Shown piece after piece: positions 1-6,100 of a stretch of 6,600 bases of DNA. Under the pieces are notes generated by a model. The model saw only the letters and a list, made by a program, of their open reading frames with translations, was not told the DNA's origin and did not search any database. The DNA is from Chitinophagales bacterium (GTDB lineage: Bacteria > Bacteroidota > Bacteroidia > Chitinophagales > JADIYW01), in the NCBI GenBank assembly GCA_020848315.1, contig JADLAH010000286.1, positions 1 to 6,600 of the forward strand, in the 5' to 3' direction. A program made the translations under genes and the position numbers. Positions within the stretch are counted from its first letter, which is position 1, and every line of letters starts with the position of its first letter.

Positions 1-335
1 ACAATCTGGTGATGGCCATGGCCAAACTTAAACAACAGAACAGCGGCGGACAAGATAAACAGCAACAGAAAGACAACAAACAGGATCAGAAGCAGAATCA
101 GCAACAACAGCAGCAACCGCAAAACGGCAATCAGCAACAGAACAAGAACGGCCAGCAACAGCAGCAGCCACAGTCCGGTCAGCAGCAGCAACAACAGCAG
201 CAAGCCGGTCAGCTGAGCAATGAAGAAGCGGAGAAATTGCTCGAAGTGCTGGGTAGTGAAGAAGGAAAAGTGCAGCAGAAACTCAGCAAGGAAAAAGGAA
301 AACCGGTGAAAGGAAAAGTACAGAAAGACTGGTAA
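1..335 (+). CDS. batC: BatC, TPR protein of the Bat aerotolerance cluster (C-terminal part only)
   Basis: The reading frame is open from position 3, so the gene is cut by the left window edge; 110 residues are visible. A short end of helical sequence (NLVMAMAKLKQQ) fits the last TPR helix of BatC. It is followed by a long Gln/Asn/Lys-rich linker (visible residues about 11-70) and a conserved-looking tail: a helix with EEAEKLLEVL, then a basic segment ending in KDW. In Bacteroidetes, BatC-type TPR proteins have this layout of TPRs, a Gln-rich hydrophilic stretch, an E-A-L-rich helix and a short end in DW; the identification also rests on batD and batE following. The protein is thought to sit at the inner membrane or periplasm and work with the other Bat proteins, but its biochemical role is not established. 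The stop codon overlaps the batD start by one base (TAATG), indicating translational coupling. ATG codons at 12 and 18 are probably internal methionines. Confidence 0.8.
   Translation, partial: NLVMAMAKLKQQNSGGQDKQQQKDNKQDQKQNQQQQQQPQNGNQQQNKNGQQQQQPQSGQQQQQQQQAGQLSNEEAEKLLEVLGSEEGKVQQKLSKEKGKPVKGKVQKDW
31..210 (+). repeat. Gln-rich low-complexity coding tract in batC
   Basis: The frame is dominated by CAG and CAA codons, interspersed with Asn, Lys, Asp and Gly. The longest run is eight Gln codons at 180-203. CAG and CAA are mixed, so the run is not a pure trinucleotide repeat and should be less prone to slippage than a perfect one. The tract is predicted to be a disordered hydrophilic linker between the TPR domain and the conserved C-terminal helix. 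Confidence 0.8.
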
Positions 336-2212
336 TGAAAGTACAGACTACATATCATACTTATTGCAGAAGAATGGCCCTGATAGTCATCTTTTCTCTG
401 TGTATGCTGTGGCCGGCAGTGTCGGCGTTTGCCCAGAAATTCAGCGCCATCGCCAGCGCGAAGGAAGTGCCGCAAAACTATACCTTCGAAATCACCTATT
501 CCCTTGAGAACGGCGATCTGCAGAAATTCATTCCACCGAAGATGGAAGGATTTGATGTGTACGGACCTGCACAAAGTACCAACGTCTCTATCATTAATGG
601 CAGAATGTCGAAGTCCGTTTCCTACACCTACACGCTGCAACCAAAAAAGCAGGGCGAGTTTACCATTCCGCCAGCTACGGCCATCGTGAATAATAAGGAA
701 ATGAAATCCAATCCGCTGGTGGTGAAGGTGCTGGCACCACAGAAAAAGCCGCAACAATCCGCCGCGCAGGATCCCTTCGACGCGTTCCGCCAACAGCAGC
801 GCTCTCAGCCGAACAGCGAAGAGGAAATAGAACGCTATGCGCAAAAAAACATGTTTGTCAGAGTCGCGCCGTCCAAGACATCTTTGTACGAAGGTGATCA
901 ACTTACGCTGACCTACAAACTTTATTTCCGCGTGCAATTTCAGAGCCTGCAAGCCACTAAAACACCCAGTTACAACGGATTTCTGAGCGAAGAATTTAAA
1001 TTACCGGAAAGACATCCGGAAGATGAGCCACCGATAGAAGAATACAACGGAAAGAAGTATTACGTGCAGGAATTCAAACGGGTAGCATTGTTTCCCAACA
1101 AAACCGGAAAAATCCAGATTGAGCCCATCGAGTTAAATGGCGTCATACTGGTGGAAGTGATGGATCCGTTTTTCAATAATCCGTTTTTCAACACACTCGA
1201 ACCGTATGAATATAAGTTCAAGAGCAACGCGGTGGAGATAGAAGTGAAGCCATTGCCCGAAAAAAATAAACCTGCGGCGTTCAGCGGTGCGGTCGGAAAG
1301 TTCGCGTTTGAAGCGCAATACGATAAGGAAAAGGGGAAAGTCGGCGAACCACTTACGCTCACCGTAAAATATACAGGAACCGGCAATCTCAAGTTGATTA
1401 CTGCCCCTAAGCTGACTTTCCCGGAAGTGTTCGAAGCATACGAACCGAAAGTGAAAGACGATTACGCCAATAACGGCAGCGTGGTTTCCGGTGCCAAGAC
1501 ATTCACCTACACGCTGATTCCACAAGATGGCGGTGTCTTTAAAATGCCGGCTTATGAGTTTGCTTATTTCGATACGGAAAAGAAGGATTATGTGAAATTT
1601 ACTTTGCCCGAAAAAACCATTACAGTTGAAGGCAAAGCGAAGCTGAGCGAGAACGTAGTGGCATTTTTCAAACGGGAAAAAGAAGATAGACCAAAAGGTA
1701 TTTACGGCATCCGCAAGCAATATGTCTCACACAAAGATTTTGCGGGAAGCCCCATGTTTTGGGTGTTGTCGGGGCTTCCGCTCACACTGCTACTACTCGC
1801 TTTCGTGTTCAGGAAACGGGATTATTCCGATGCGGATATGTTGGCAATGCGGCGTGGCAAAGCGAATAAAGTGGCGCTGAAAAGAATGGCTGCCGCCAAA
1901 AAATTGCTGCAGCAACAGCAGAAAGAACCGTTTTACAATGAGGTCATCCGTGCCTTGTGGGAATACTTATCCGACAAATTGCTGATTCCGCAAAGCGAGC
2001 TGTCGAAAGAAAATATCGCGGATAAGCTGCGGTTGAAAGCGGTGGCGGAAGATAAAATCGCGGCACTCACCGATACACTCGATACCTGTGAAGAAGCGCT
2101 TTTTTCACCGCTGGATAAGGAAAAGGCGATGCTGTCCACCTACGAACGCGCGATAGATTGTATCGTAGGATTTGAAGAACATCTTAAAAATGAAAAAAAG
2201 GGACATGCTTAA
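335..2212 (+). CDS. batD: BatD, membrane-anchored oxygen-tolerance protein
   Basis: This 625-aa protein matches BatD (oxygen tolerance family) in length, layout and position. Residues 1-33 form a signal peptide: Arg12-Arg13, a hydrophobic core from about 15 to 27, and an AFA site before Gln34. The exported part has beta-rich repeated modules, roughly 36-133, 172-300 and 318-433; the first and third carry the family pattern of an 'EITYSLENG' or 'LTVKYTGTGN' strand followed by 'YTYTL-P---G-F--P'. The linker at about 136-165 is rich in Gln, Pro and Ser. One membrane segment lies at 474-492, followed by RKRD and a cytoplasmic helical tail to 625 with a basic Ala/Lys/Gln-rich helix. Bat proteins were linked to aerotolerance in Bacteroides; BatD is believed to form a membrane complex with the VWA proteins BatA and BatB, but its mechanism is unknown. 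ATG 335 is preferred over ATG 374 because only the former supplies the basic n-region. It overlaps the batC stop by one base, and batE begins inside its 3' end. Confidence 0.9.
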   Translation: MKVQTTYHTYCRRMALIVIFSLCMLWPAVSAFAQKFSAIASAKEVPQNYTFEITYSLENGDLQKFIPPKMEGFDVYGPAQSTNVSIINGRMSKSVSYTYTLQPKKQGEFTIPPATAIVNNKEMKSNPLVVKVLAPQKKPQQSAAQDPFDAFRQQQRSQPNSEEEIERYAQKNMFVRVAPSKTSLYEGDQLTLTYKLYFRVQFQSLQATKTPSYNGFLSEEFKLPERHPEDEPPIEEYNGKKYYVQEFKRVALFPNKTGKIQIEPIELNGVILVEVMDPFFNNPFFNTLEPYEYKFKSNAVEIEVKPLPEKNKPAAFSGAVGKFAFEAQYDKEKGKVGEPLTLTVKYTGTGNLKLITAPKLTFPEVFEAYEPKVKDDYANNGSVVSGAKTFTYTLIPQDGGVFKMPAYEFAYFDTEKKDYVKFTLPEKTITVEGKAKLSENVVAFFKREKEDRPKGIYGIRKQYVSHKDFAGSPMFWVLSGLPLTLLLLAFVFRKRDYSDADMLAMRRGKANKVALKRMAAAKKLLQQQQKEPFYNEVIRALWEYLSDKLLIPQSELSKENIADKLRLKAVAEDKIAALTDTLDTCEEALFSPLDKEKAMLSTYERAIDCIVGFEEHLKNEKKGHA

Positions 2213-2990
2213 TCCGCTGCAACATATCAGTATCAGACCAACTGCTGTGAAAGGCTGGATGTTATTGTTTTTAATCTTGTTATTGCATGGATTCTTACCT
2301 GCGCAGCCTGCACAAACGCTCTTTGAATCCGCCAATGCTTATTACGGACAGAAGCAATATGAGGAAGCGGCAAAAATGTATCTGCTTGTCCTGAAAAAAG
2401 ATAAGAATAATCTGCACGCCCGCTATAATCTGGGCAATTGCTACTATCATCTTAAAGATTTTCCTGCGGCTATTCTGCATTACGAGAAAGCCCGGAAACT
2501 GGTGCCTGAAGACAAACAGATTGCACACAACATACAACTGGCGAATCAGCAGCTGTTTGAAAAAACGGAATTCAGTAAGGATTTCTTTGTCACCAAAGCG
2601 GTGAAGAATTTCATCACCGGAACGTCCGCCAATACCTGGGCGATATACTGGTTGATGGTTTTCTGGATATGTGCTGTGGCCTGGTGCGTCTATTTTCTGT
2701 TCGGGAAAAATGCCGGAAAAAGCATCGGTCAGATAACGTTGCCTTTCGTGCTTTTGCTGGCTTATTTTGTGTATCACGCTTACACGGAAAAAAATAAAAC
2801 GCACTTCGCCATCGTCATGCAGGCGCCCTCCCTGTTGCAGGAGTCGCCGGTGCAGAGCGCTGCCGCAAAAGATACGCTGAAAGCGGGCACCAAAGTGGAA
2901 TTGCTCGACCGCGATAAAGGCTGGATGAAAGTGCAGTTGCAGAACGGGAAATCCGGATGGATACAACAGGCTCAACTGGAAAGTATCTGA
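2190..2990 (+). CDS. batE: BatE, TPR and SH3-like membrane protein of the Bat cluster
   Basis: This 266-aa protein follows batD and has the BatE layout. Numbering from ATG 2190, a hydrophobic segment at 23-36 after a basic n-region is a signal peptide or anchor. Two TPRs follow at about 43-73 and 76-108 (AYYGQKQYEEAAKMY and ARYNLGNCYYHLKDFPAA are typical). Two membrane helices lie at 150-171 and 180-198. The C-terminal domain, about 205-266, is a bacterial SH3-type fold (GTKVELLDRDKGWMKVQL then GWI). TPRs normally bind partner proteins, and SH3b modules occur in periplasmic or envelope proteins, so a scaffold role in the Bat complex is inferred. The start is uncertain: TTG 2172, ATG 2190 and ATG 2205 are in frame; 2205 has an A/G-rich stretch (AAAAAAAGGGA) just upstream and shortens the overlap with batD to 8 bp. 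ATG 2259 would remove the basic n-region and is unlikely. Confidence 0.88.
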   Translation: MKKRDMLNPLQHISIRPTAVKGWMLLFLILLLHGFLPAQPAQTLFESANAYYGQKQYEEAAKMYLLVLKKDKNNLHARYNLGNCYYHLKDFPAAILHYEKARKLVPEDKQIAHNIQLANQQLFEKTEFSKDFFVTKAVKNFITGTSANTWAIYWLMVFWICAVAWCVYFLFGKNAGKSIGQITLPFVLLLAYFVYHAYTEKNKTHFAIVMQAPSLLQESPVQSAAAKDTLKAGTKVELLDRDKGWMKVQLQNGKSGWIQQAQLESI

Positions 2991-3017
2991 TGCCGCAATT
3001 TATATACTTCACCTTTG
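2987..3017 (+). promoter_or_regulatory. Candidate promoter of the TPR gene
   Basis: CACCTTTG at 3010-3017 differs from the Bacteroidetes -7 consensus TAnnTTTG at one base and ends 32 bp before ATG 3050, a reasonable leader length. Upstream, only CTG at 2987-2989 lies at suitable spacing (20 bp) for the weak TTG-type -33 element. The 59-bp gap after batE has no visible terminator, so read-through from the bat operon is also possible. Confidence 0.35.
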
Positions 3018-3049
3018 CAGATTCCGATTAATTCCTTGTATTTTTAATT

Positions 3050-4519
3050 ATGCGCAAATTTTCGCTGCTGATATTTTCTGTTATTTGTACGGCAACATCG
3101 TTTGCACAGCAGTTTAATTTTAATAATAACTGCCTCCAGGCTTACCGCGCTATCTTCAAGCTCAGAATGGAAGAAGGGAAATCCTGGCTGGCCAAGGAAA
3201 AAAAGGAACATCCTGCCAATTACCTTCCTTATTTCATAGAAAATTACATCGACTTTCTGCAACTCAATATCAATGACAATCCTGCCCTTTACGAAGAAGC
3301 GGAAAAAAGAGTGGAGGCAAGAATCAGTCAGCTCAAAAAAGGCGACAGCAAATCGCCGTACTATCTCTACACACAGGCCGATGTGCACTTGCAGTGGGCC
3401 CTGTGCAAAATCAAATTCGGCGACAACCTTAGTGCGGTTTTTGAAGTCAAGAAAGCCTATTCCATGCTGGAAGAAAACCAACAAAAATTTCCTGATTTCA
3501 AGCCCAATATGAAAAGCCTCGGACTGCTGCATACGCTGTTTGGCGCGGTGCCGGATAAGTATAAATTCGGTGCGAAACTGCTCGGGCTGAAGGGCTCTAT
3601 CGAACAGGGATTGAAAGAGCTGACCACCGTGATGAAAGATGAGCAGTTCGTCTTCAGGGAAGAAACCGTGATACTTTATACTTTGCTGGTCTTGCATCTG
3701 AAAAAAGATGAACAGACCGCGTGGCAGCTGGTGGAGCAGACGCGATTGCCGCTCGGAGATAATTTGTTGAATCATTTTGTCGTGGCCACCGTGGCCAACC
3801 ATACCGGCAAAAATGATCAGGCGATAGCGGTATTGACAAAGCGACCTGTCGGAGCGGCCTATTATCCTTTTCCCGTGCTGGATTTCCTGCTCGGCAATGC
3901 CTTGCTGAATAAACTGGATGATGACGCGGTGGCGTATCTCAAGAAATTTATTGCCGCCAACAAAGGTCGCTCCTACGTCAAAGAAGCGTACCGCAAGCTG
4001 GCCTGGTATTATCTTATCAAGGGACAGCCCGACTTATACAAGAAATATATGAAACAGGTGCTCGCCGTGAAATACGGCCCGACCGACGAAGATAAGTCTG
4101 CACAAAAGGAAGCGCTGATGGACTTTATTCCGCACCGCGAATTGCTGAAAGCACGTGTGCTGAGCGATGGCGCTTACTGGGAAGAGGCATTGCAAACTTT
4201 ACAGTCGGTGAAGCCGGAACAGCTCACGCGGCAGCGCGACCAGATAGAATACTATTATCGCAAGGCAAGAATCTACCACGAATCCGGACAGGAAACCGAA
4301 GCGGTGAAATATTATCTGCTGGCCATTCAGAAAGGCGAACAGACCACCTATTATTTTGCGGCTAATGCTTGCCTGAAGGTGGCATCCATTTTTGAAAAGC
4401 AAAATAAAAAATCGAGTGCCGCGCAATATTACAAGAAGGCAATGGTATTGCCCAAAGATGAATATGCCAATAGTATAGACGCGGAAGCAAAAGCCGGACT
4501 CAACAGGTTGGGCATTTGA
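3050..4519 (+). CDS. Exported TPR-repeat protein, function unknown
   Basis: This 489-aa protein has a clear signal peptide (MRK, hydrophobic core 5-16, site after SFA at residue 19), so it is periplasmic or surface-exposed; there is no lipobox Cys and no second membrane segment. The mature part is helical. Residues 158-191, containing GLLHTLFGAVPDKYK then LLGLKGSIEQGLKEL, resemble the signature region of the eukaryotic Iml2/TTC39 TPR family and its bacterial relatives; this is a resemblance from memory, not a search result. The C-terminal third holds recognisable TPR pairs at about 398-431 (YYYRKARIYHESGQETEAVKYY) and 437-470 (CLKVASIFEKQNKKSSAAQYY). TPR proteins generally mediate protein-protein contacts, and no enzymatic motif is seen. 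It lies 59 bp after batE and 37 bp before murB on the same strand, but each gap has promoter-like sequence, so it may be a separate unit. The start follows from the signal peptide. Confidence 0.82.
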   Translation: MRKFSLLIFSVICTATSFAQQFNFNNNCLQAYRAIFKLRMEEGKSWLAKEKKEHPANYLPYFIENYIDFLQLNINDNPALYEEAEKRVEARISQLKKGDSKSPYYLYTQADVHLQWALCKIKFGDNLSAVFEVKKAYSMLEENQQKFPDFKPNMKSLGLLHTLFGAVPDKYKFGAKLLGLKGSIEQGLKELTTVMKDEQFVFREETVILYTLLVLHLKKDEQTAWQLVEQTRLPLGDNLLNHFVVATVANHTGKNDQAIAVLTKRPVGAAYYPFPVLDFLLGNALLNKLDDDAVAYLKKFIAANKGRSYVKEAYRKLAWYYLIKGQPDLYKKYMKQVLAVKYGPTDEDKSAQKEALMDFIPHRELLKARVLSDGAYWEEALQTLQSVKPEQLTRQRDQIEYYYRKARIYHESGQETEAVKYYLLAIQKGEQTTYYFAANACLKVASIFEKQNKKSSAAQYYKKAMVLPKDEYANSIDAEAKAGLNRLGI

Positions 4520-4538
4520 ATTTCAAATTGTATTTTTA
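4508..4538 (+). promoter_or_regulatory. Candidate murB promoter
   Basis: TTG at 4508-4510, a 20-bp spacer and TATTTTTA at 4531-4538 match the Bacteroidetes pattern TTG-N17-23-TAnnTTTG except for the last base. The -33 element lies inside the end of the upstream gene. The -7 element ends 18 bp before ATG 4557, giving a very short leader. Confidence 0.4.
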
Positions 4539-4556
4539 CCGCAAACCAATCGCTGC

Positions 4557-5576
4557 ATGTCTGTGCTGGAATATCTCTCGCTAAAACCTTATAACACCTT
4601 CGGGATAGATGCATGCGCACGCTATTTCTGTCGGGTGCAGACCAAAGAAGATATGCTTCATCTGATTGCAGATGAATTTCAGTATCACCATAAGCAATTG
4701 ATTATCGGCGGTGGCAGCAACATCCTGTTGTGCGATGACTACGATGGATTGGTGATAAAAAATGAGATTACCGGCATTGAAAAGATAAAAGAAGACGAGG
4801 TGTTCGTGTGGCTGAAAAGCTATTCCGGTACGGTGTGGCATGACCTGGTCATGTACGCGGTACAGCACAACTATGGTGGCATCGAGAATATGGCGCTGAT
4901 TCCGGGTACGGTAGGTGCGGCGCCTATGCAGAATATCGGCGCTTATGGCGTGGAACTGAAGGATGTCTTTGTGGAATTGGAAGCCATCGATTTGCAGACG
5001 GGTGAGCAGCATATATTTGATAAGGCAGCCTGCGACTTCGGATACCGACACAGTGTTTTTAAGACAACGCATAAAGGACAATATTTCATCTATTCCGTTA
5101 CGCTTCGTTTATCCAAACATCCGCAGCCCAATGTGGCCTACGGCGATATCCGGAAGACACTGGCGGAATGGCATATTTCGTCGCCATCCATCAAAGAGTT
5201 AGCCGATGCGGTGATGCACATCCGGCGCAGCAAACTGCCTGATCCGGCGGTGCTGGGCAATGCGGGCAGTTTCTTCAAAAATCCGGAAGTCAGTGATGCG
5301 CTGGCGGCCGACCTGCTGGCGCAGTATCCGGATATGCCGCACTATCCGCTGCCGGACAACCGCGTAAAGATTCCGGCGGGATGGCTGATTGAAAAATGTG
5401 GCTGGAAAGGGAAGCGCGTAGGACATACCGGCAATCATGCGCAGCAGGCACTGGTCATCGTGAACTACGGCGACGCCAGCGGTCCGGAAATCTGGCAACA
5501 TGCGCAGGAAGTGCAGGCTTCCGTGCAAAAAAAATTCGGCATCCTGCTGGATGCCGAAGTGAATATTGTCCGGTAG
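4557..5576 (+). CDS. murB: UDP-N-acetylenolpyruvoylglucosamine reductase (MurB)
   Basis: MurB is a cytoplasmic FAD enzyme that uses NADPH to reduce UDP-GlcNAc-enolpyruvate to UDP-N-acetylmuramate, the second committed step of peptidoglycan synthesis. The protein is 339 aa, close to the E. coli enzyme (342 aa). The N-terminus has the typical LKPYNTFGIDA (9-19). The FAD-binding part shows GGGSN at 51-55 and the long glycine-rich signature at 108-131, with GIENMALIPG and QNIGAYG. The substrate-side motif YRHSVFK at 163-169 corresponds to the E. coli YRDSIFK region and marks a type I MurB. The catalytic Ser is Ser238 in GNAGSFFKNP (234-243), and the catalytic Glu is Glu334 in the final GILLDAEVNIVR. 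All expected key residues are present, so the enzyme should be active. ATG 4557 gives the conventional N-terminus. The gene is monocistronic or follows the TPR gene by 37 bp; the link with its neighbours looks positional rather than functional. Confidence 0.97.
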   Translation: MSVLEYLSLKPYNTFGIDACARYFCRVQTKEDMLHLIADEFQYHHKQLIIGGGSNILLCDDYDGLVIKNEITGIEKIKEDEVFVWLKSYSGTVWHDLVMYAVQHNYGGIENMALIPGTVGAAPMQNIGAYGVELKDVFVELEAIDLQTGEQHIFDKAACDFGYRHSVFKTTHKGQYFIYSVTLRLSKHPQPNVAYGDIRKTLAEWHISSPSIKELADAVMHIRRSKLPDPAVLGNAGSFFKNPEVSDALAADLLAQYPDMPHYPLPDNRVKIPAGWLIEKCGWKGKRVGHTGNHAQQALVIVNYGDASGPEIWQHAQEVQASVQKKFGILLDAEVNIVR

Positions 5577-5605
5577 GAAAGGAATGGTGTCGTAAATAAA
5601 ATATG

Positions 5606-5613
5606 TATCTTTG
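5606..5613 (+). promoter_or_regulatory. Perfect Bacteroidetes -7 promoter element
   Basis: TATCTTTG matches TAnnTTTG exactly. It starts 29 bp after the murB stop, in a short AT-rich stretch. No clear TTG lies at 17-23 bp upstream, so the -33 element is weak or absent. The predicted transcript would begin around 5618-5622, directly at the first hairpin of the repeat cluster, and just before the ATG at 5623. Confidence 0.45.
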
Positions 5614-5622
5614 TATTGTGGA

Positions 5623-5808
5623 ATGCGGTCAGAGACCGTCGGAATCAATAGACACAGGTCGTCCTGCGGAAGACCTGCGCCAGAAAAGAAATTAGTTGAA
5701 AACCTTTCGGATTATTTTCATAGTTCTGCCGCATTTTATATTTTGGGTGAGGAAAATAAATATGTAACTTCCTTTATGAAAATGCATGATATTGATTTAA
5801 GTAAATAA
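5623..5808 (+). CDS. Doubtful small ORF, 61 aa, running through palindromic repeats
   Basis: I do not recognise this protein. Its first 20 residues (beginning MRSETVGIN and Arg-rich) are translated from two GC-rich hairpins and look like repeat sequence read as protein. The remaining part, from about residue 23 (KLVENLSDYFHSSAAFYIL) to the end (MHDIDLSK), is AT-rich and has a natural amino-acid composition, so it could be the tail of a decayed gene. A perfect TAnnTTTG element ends 10 bp before the ATG, which would give a nearly leaderless transcript. The stop codon lies inside the right arm of a 12-bp inverted repeat. It could equally be a chance frame over a non-coding structured RNA or a REPIN-like element. 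Confidence 0.25.
   Translation: MRSETVGINRHRSSCGRPAPEKKLVENLSDYFHSSAAFYILGEENKYVTSFMKMHDIDLSK
5626..5638. repeat. Hairpin 1 of palindrome cluster
   Basis: CGGTC (5626-5630) and GACCG (5634-5638) form a perfect 5-bp stem with an AGA loop; a G-T wobble extends it by one pair. It shares the AGAGAC string with hairpin 3 and may be a shortened copy of the same family. Confidence 0.5.
5655..5677. repeat. Hairpin 2 of palindrome cluster (TGC triloop)
   Basis: The outer stem is CAGGTC (5655-5660) with GACCTG (5672-5677), then a G5661/A5671 mismatch, then an inner stem TCC/GGA closing a TGC loop (5665-5667). That makes nine base pairs with one mismatch. It is followed by CGCCA, so that CTGCGCCA (5675-5682) is the reverse complement of TGGCGCAG at 5824-5831 beside hairpin 3. 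Confidence 0.65.
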
Positions 5809-5823
5809 AGGAAGTTGCAAGAA
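5683..5823. other. AT-rich insert between two related hairpins (REPIN-like layout)
   Basis: This 141-bp segment is much richer in A+T than the hairpins or murB. It is bounded by the 8-bp inverted repeat CTGCGCCA (5675-5682) and TGGCGCAG (5824-5831), each continuous with a hairpin. Two REP-type palindromes around a spacer is the general layout of a REPIN, a non-autonomous element moved by RAYT (Y1 REP-associated) transposases in other bacteria. No transposase is visible in the window, so the assignment is by layout only. Confidence 0.35.
5766..5816. repeat. Perfect 12-bp inverted repeat
   Basis: AACTTCCTTTAT (5766-5777) is the exact reverse complement of ATAAAGGAAGTT (5805-5816), with a 27-bp AT-rich spacer. 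The right arm covers the stop of the 61-aa ORF. No T-tract follows on the plus strand, so it is a poor rho-independent terminator. The long spacer fits a protein-binding site or the ends of a small element better. Confidence 0.6.
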
Positions 5824-5827
5824 TGGC

Positions 5828-5853
5828 GCAGAGTCCTCTGCGAGAGACTCTGC
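5828..5853. repeat. Hairpin 3 of palindrome cluster (TGC triloop)
   Basis: GCAGAGTC (5828-5835) pairs perfectly with GACTCTGC (5846-5853). Inside, CTC (5836-5838) pairs with GAG (5842-5844) around a TGC loop (5839-5841), leaving A5845 unpaired. The loop and the position of the unpaired A match hairpin 2, while both stems differ in sequence and still pair. An alternative fold, GCAGAG with the adjacent CTCTGC, is also possible. It lies between the convergent murB-side and minus-strand genes and could slow transcription from either side. Confidence 0.7.
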
Positions 5854-5917
5854 TGAGAAAGTAATCAATGACTTGCGTTTTATTTTAATCCTAAACAACA
5901 CTTTTGGAACACTACCC

Positions 5918-6094
5918 CTAACATATAGACTTAACTAAAATATAAACTCCTCCTGCAAAGAATAAAATACCAGATAGCGGTATGATATAATTCAAATCTG
6001 ATCCTAATCCATAGGTTTTTGTCCTATTCTTAGCCCATAATAAATTAAGTATGCCTAAGGCTAATAAAATACATCCAAATAATATATCTGACAT
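5918..6094 (-). CDS. Small two-helix membrane protein, candidate immunity protein
   Basis: Reading the minus strand from ATG at 6094 gives a 58-aa protein ending in TAG at 5918. It begins MSDILFGCILLALGILNLLW and ends GGVYILVKSIC. Two hydrophobic helices are clear, about residues 4-20 and 36-54, joined by a short polar loop with KNRTK and GLGSD. The charge distribution (Lys/Arg in the loop) suggests the loop faces the cytoplasm. I do not recognise a specific family. Small two-helix proteins of this size and layout include Imm17-type immunity proteins of polymorphic toxin systems; that comparison rests on topology only. The start lies 6 bp after the stop of the 131-aa gene on the same strand, so the two are probably co-transcribed. 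The codons are AT-rich like that gene and unlike murB, consistent with joint horizontal acquisition. Confidence 0.6.
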   Translation of the reverse strand: MSDILFGCILLALGILNLLWAKNRTKTYGLGSDLNYIIPLSGILFFAGGVYILVKSIC

Positions 6095-6100
6095 ATGCCT

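Noticed and set aside
180..203. Run of eight Gln codons as a phase-variable repeat
   Set aside because: CAG and CAA are mixed and the unit is a triplet, so slippage would not shift the frame.
209..952. Long minus-strand open frame (247 codons) opposite batC and batD
   Set aside because: It is antisense to well-supported genes, with Arg/His/Leu-rich shadow composition and no domain. The same applies to the minus-strand frames opposite the TPR gene and murB.
2172..2190. TTG start for batE at 2172
   Set aside because: It only adds six residues deeper in batD; ATG 2190 or 2205 is more plausible and gives the same signal-peptide region.
5577..5920. CRISPR array or tRNA in the repeat-rich gap
   Set aside because: The hairpins are not regularly spaced direct repeats with unique spacers, there are only two or three of them, and no cloverleaf or CCA-type end can be folded.
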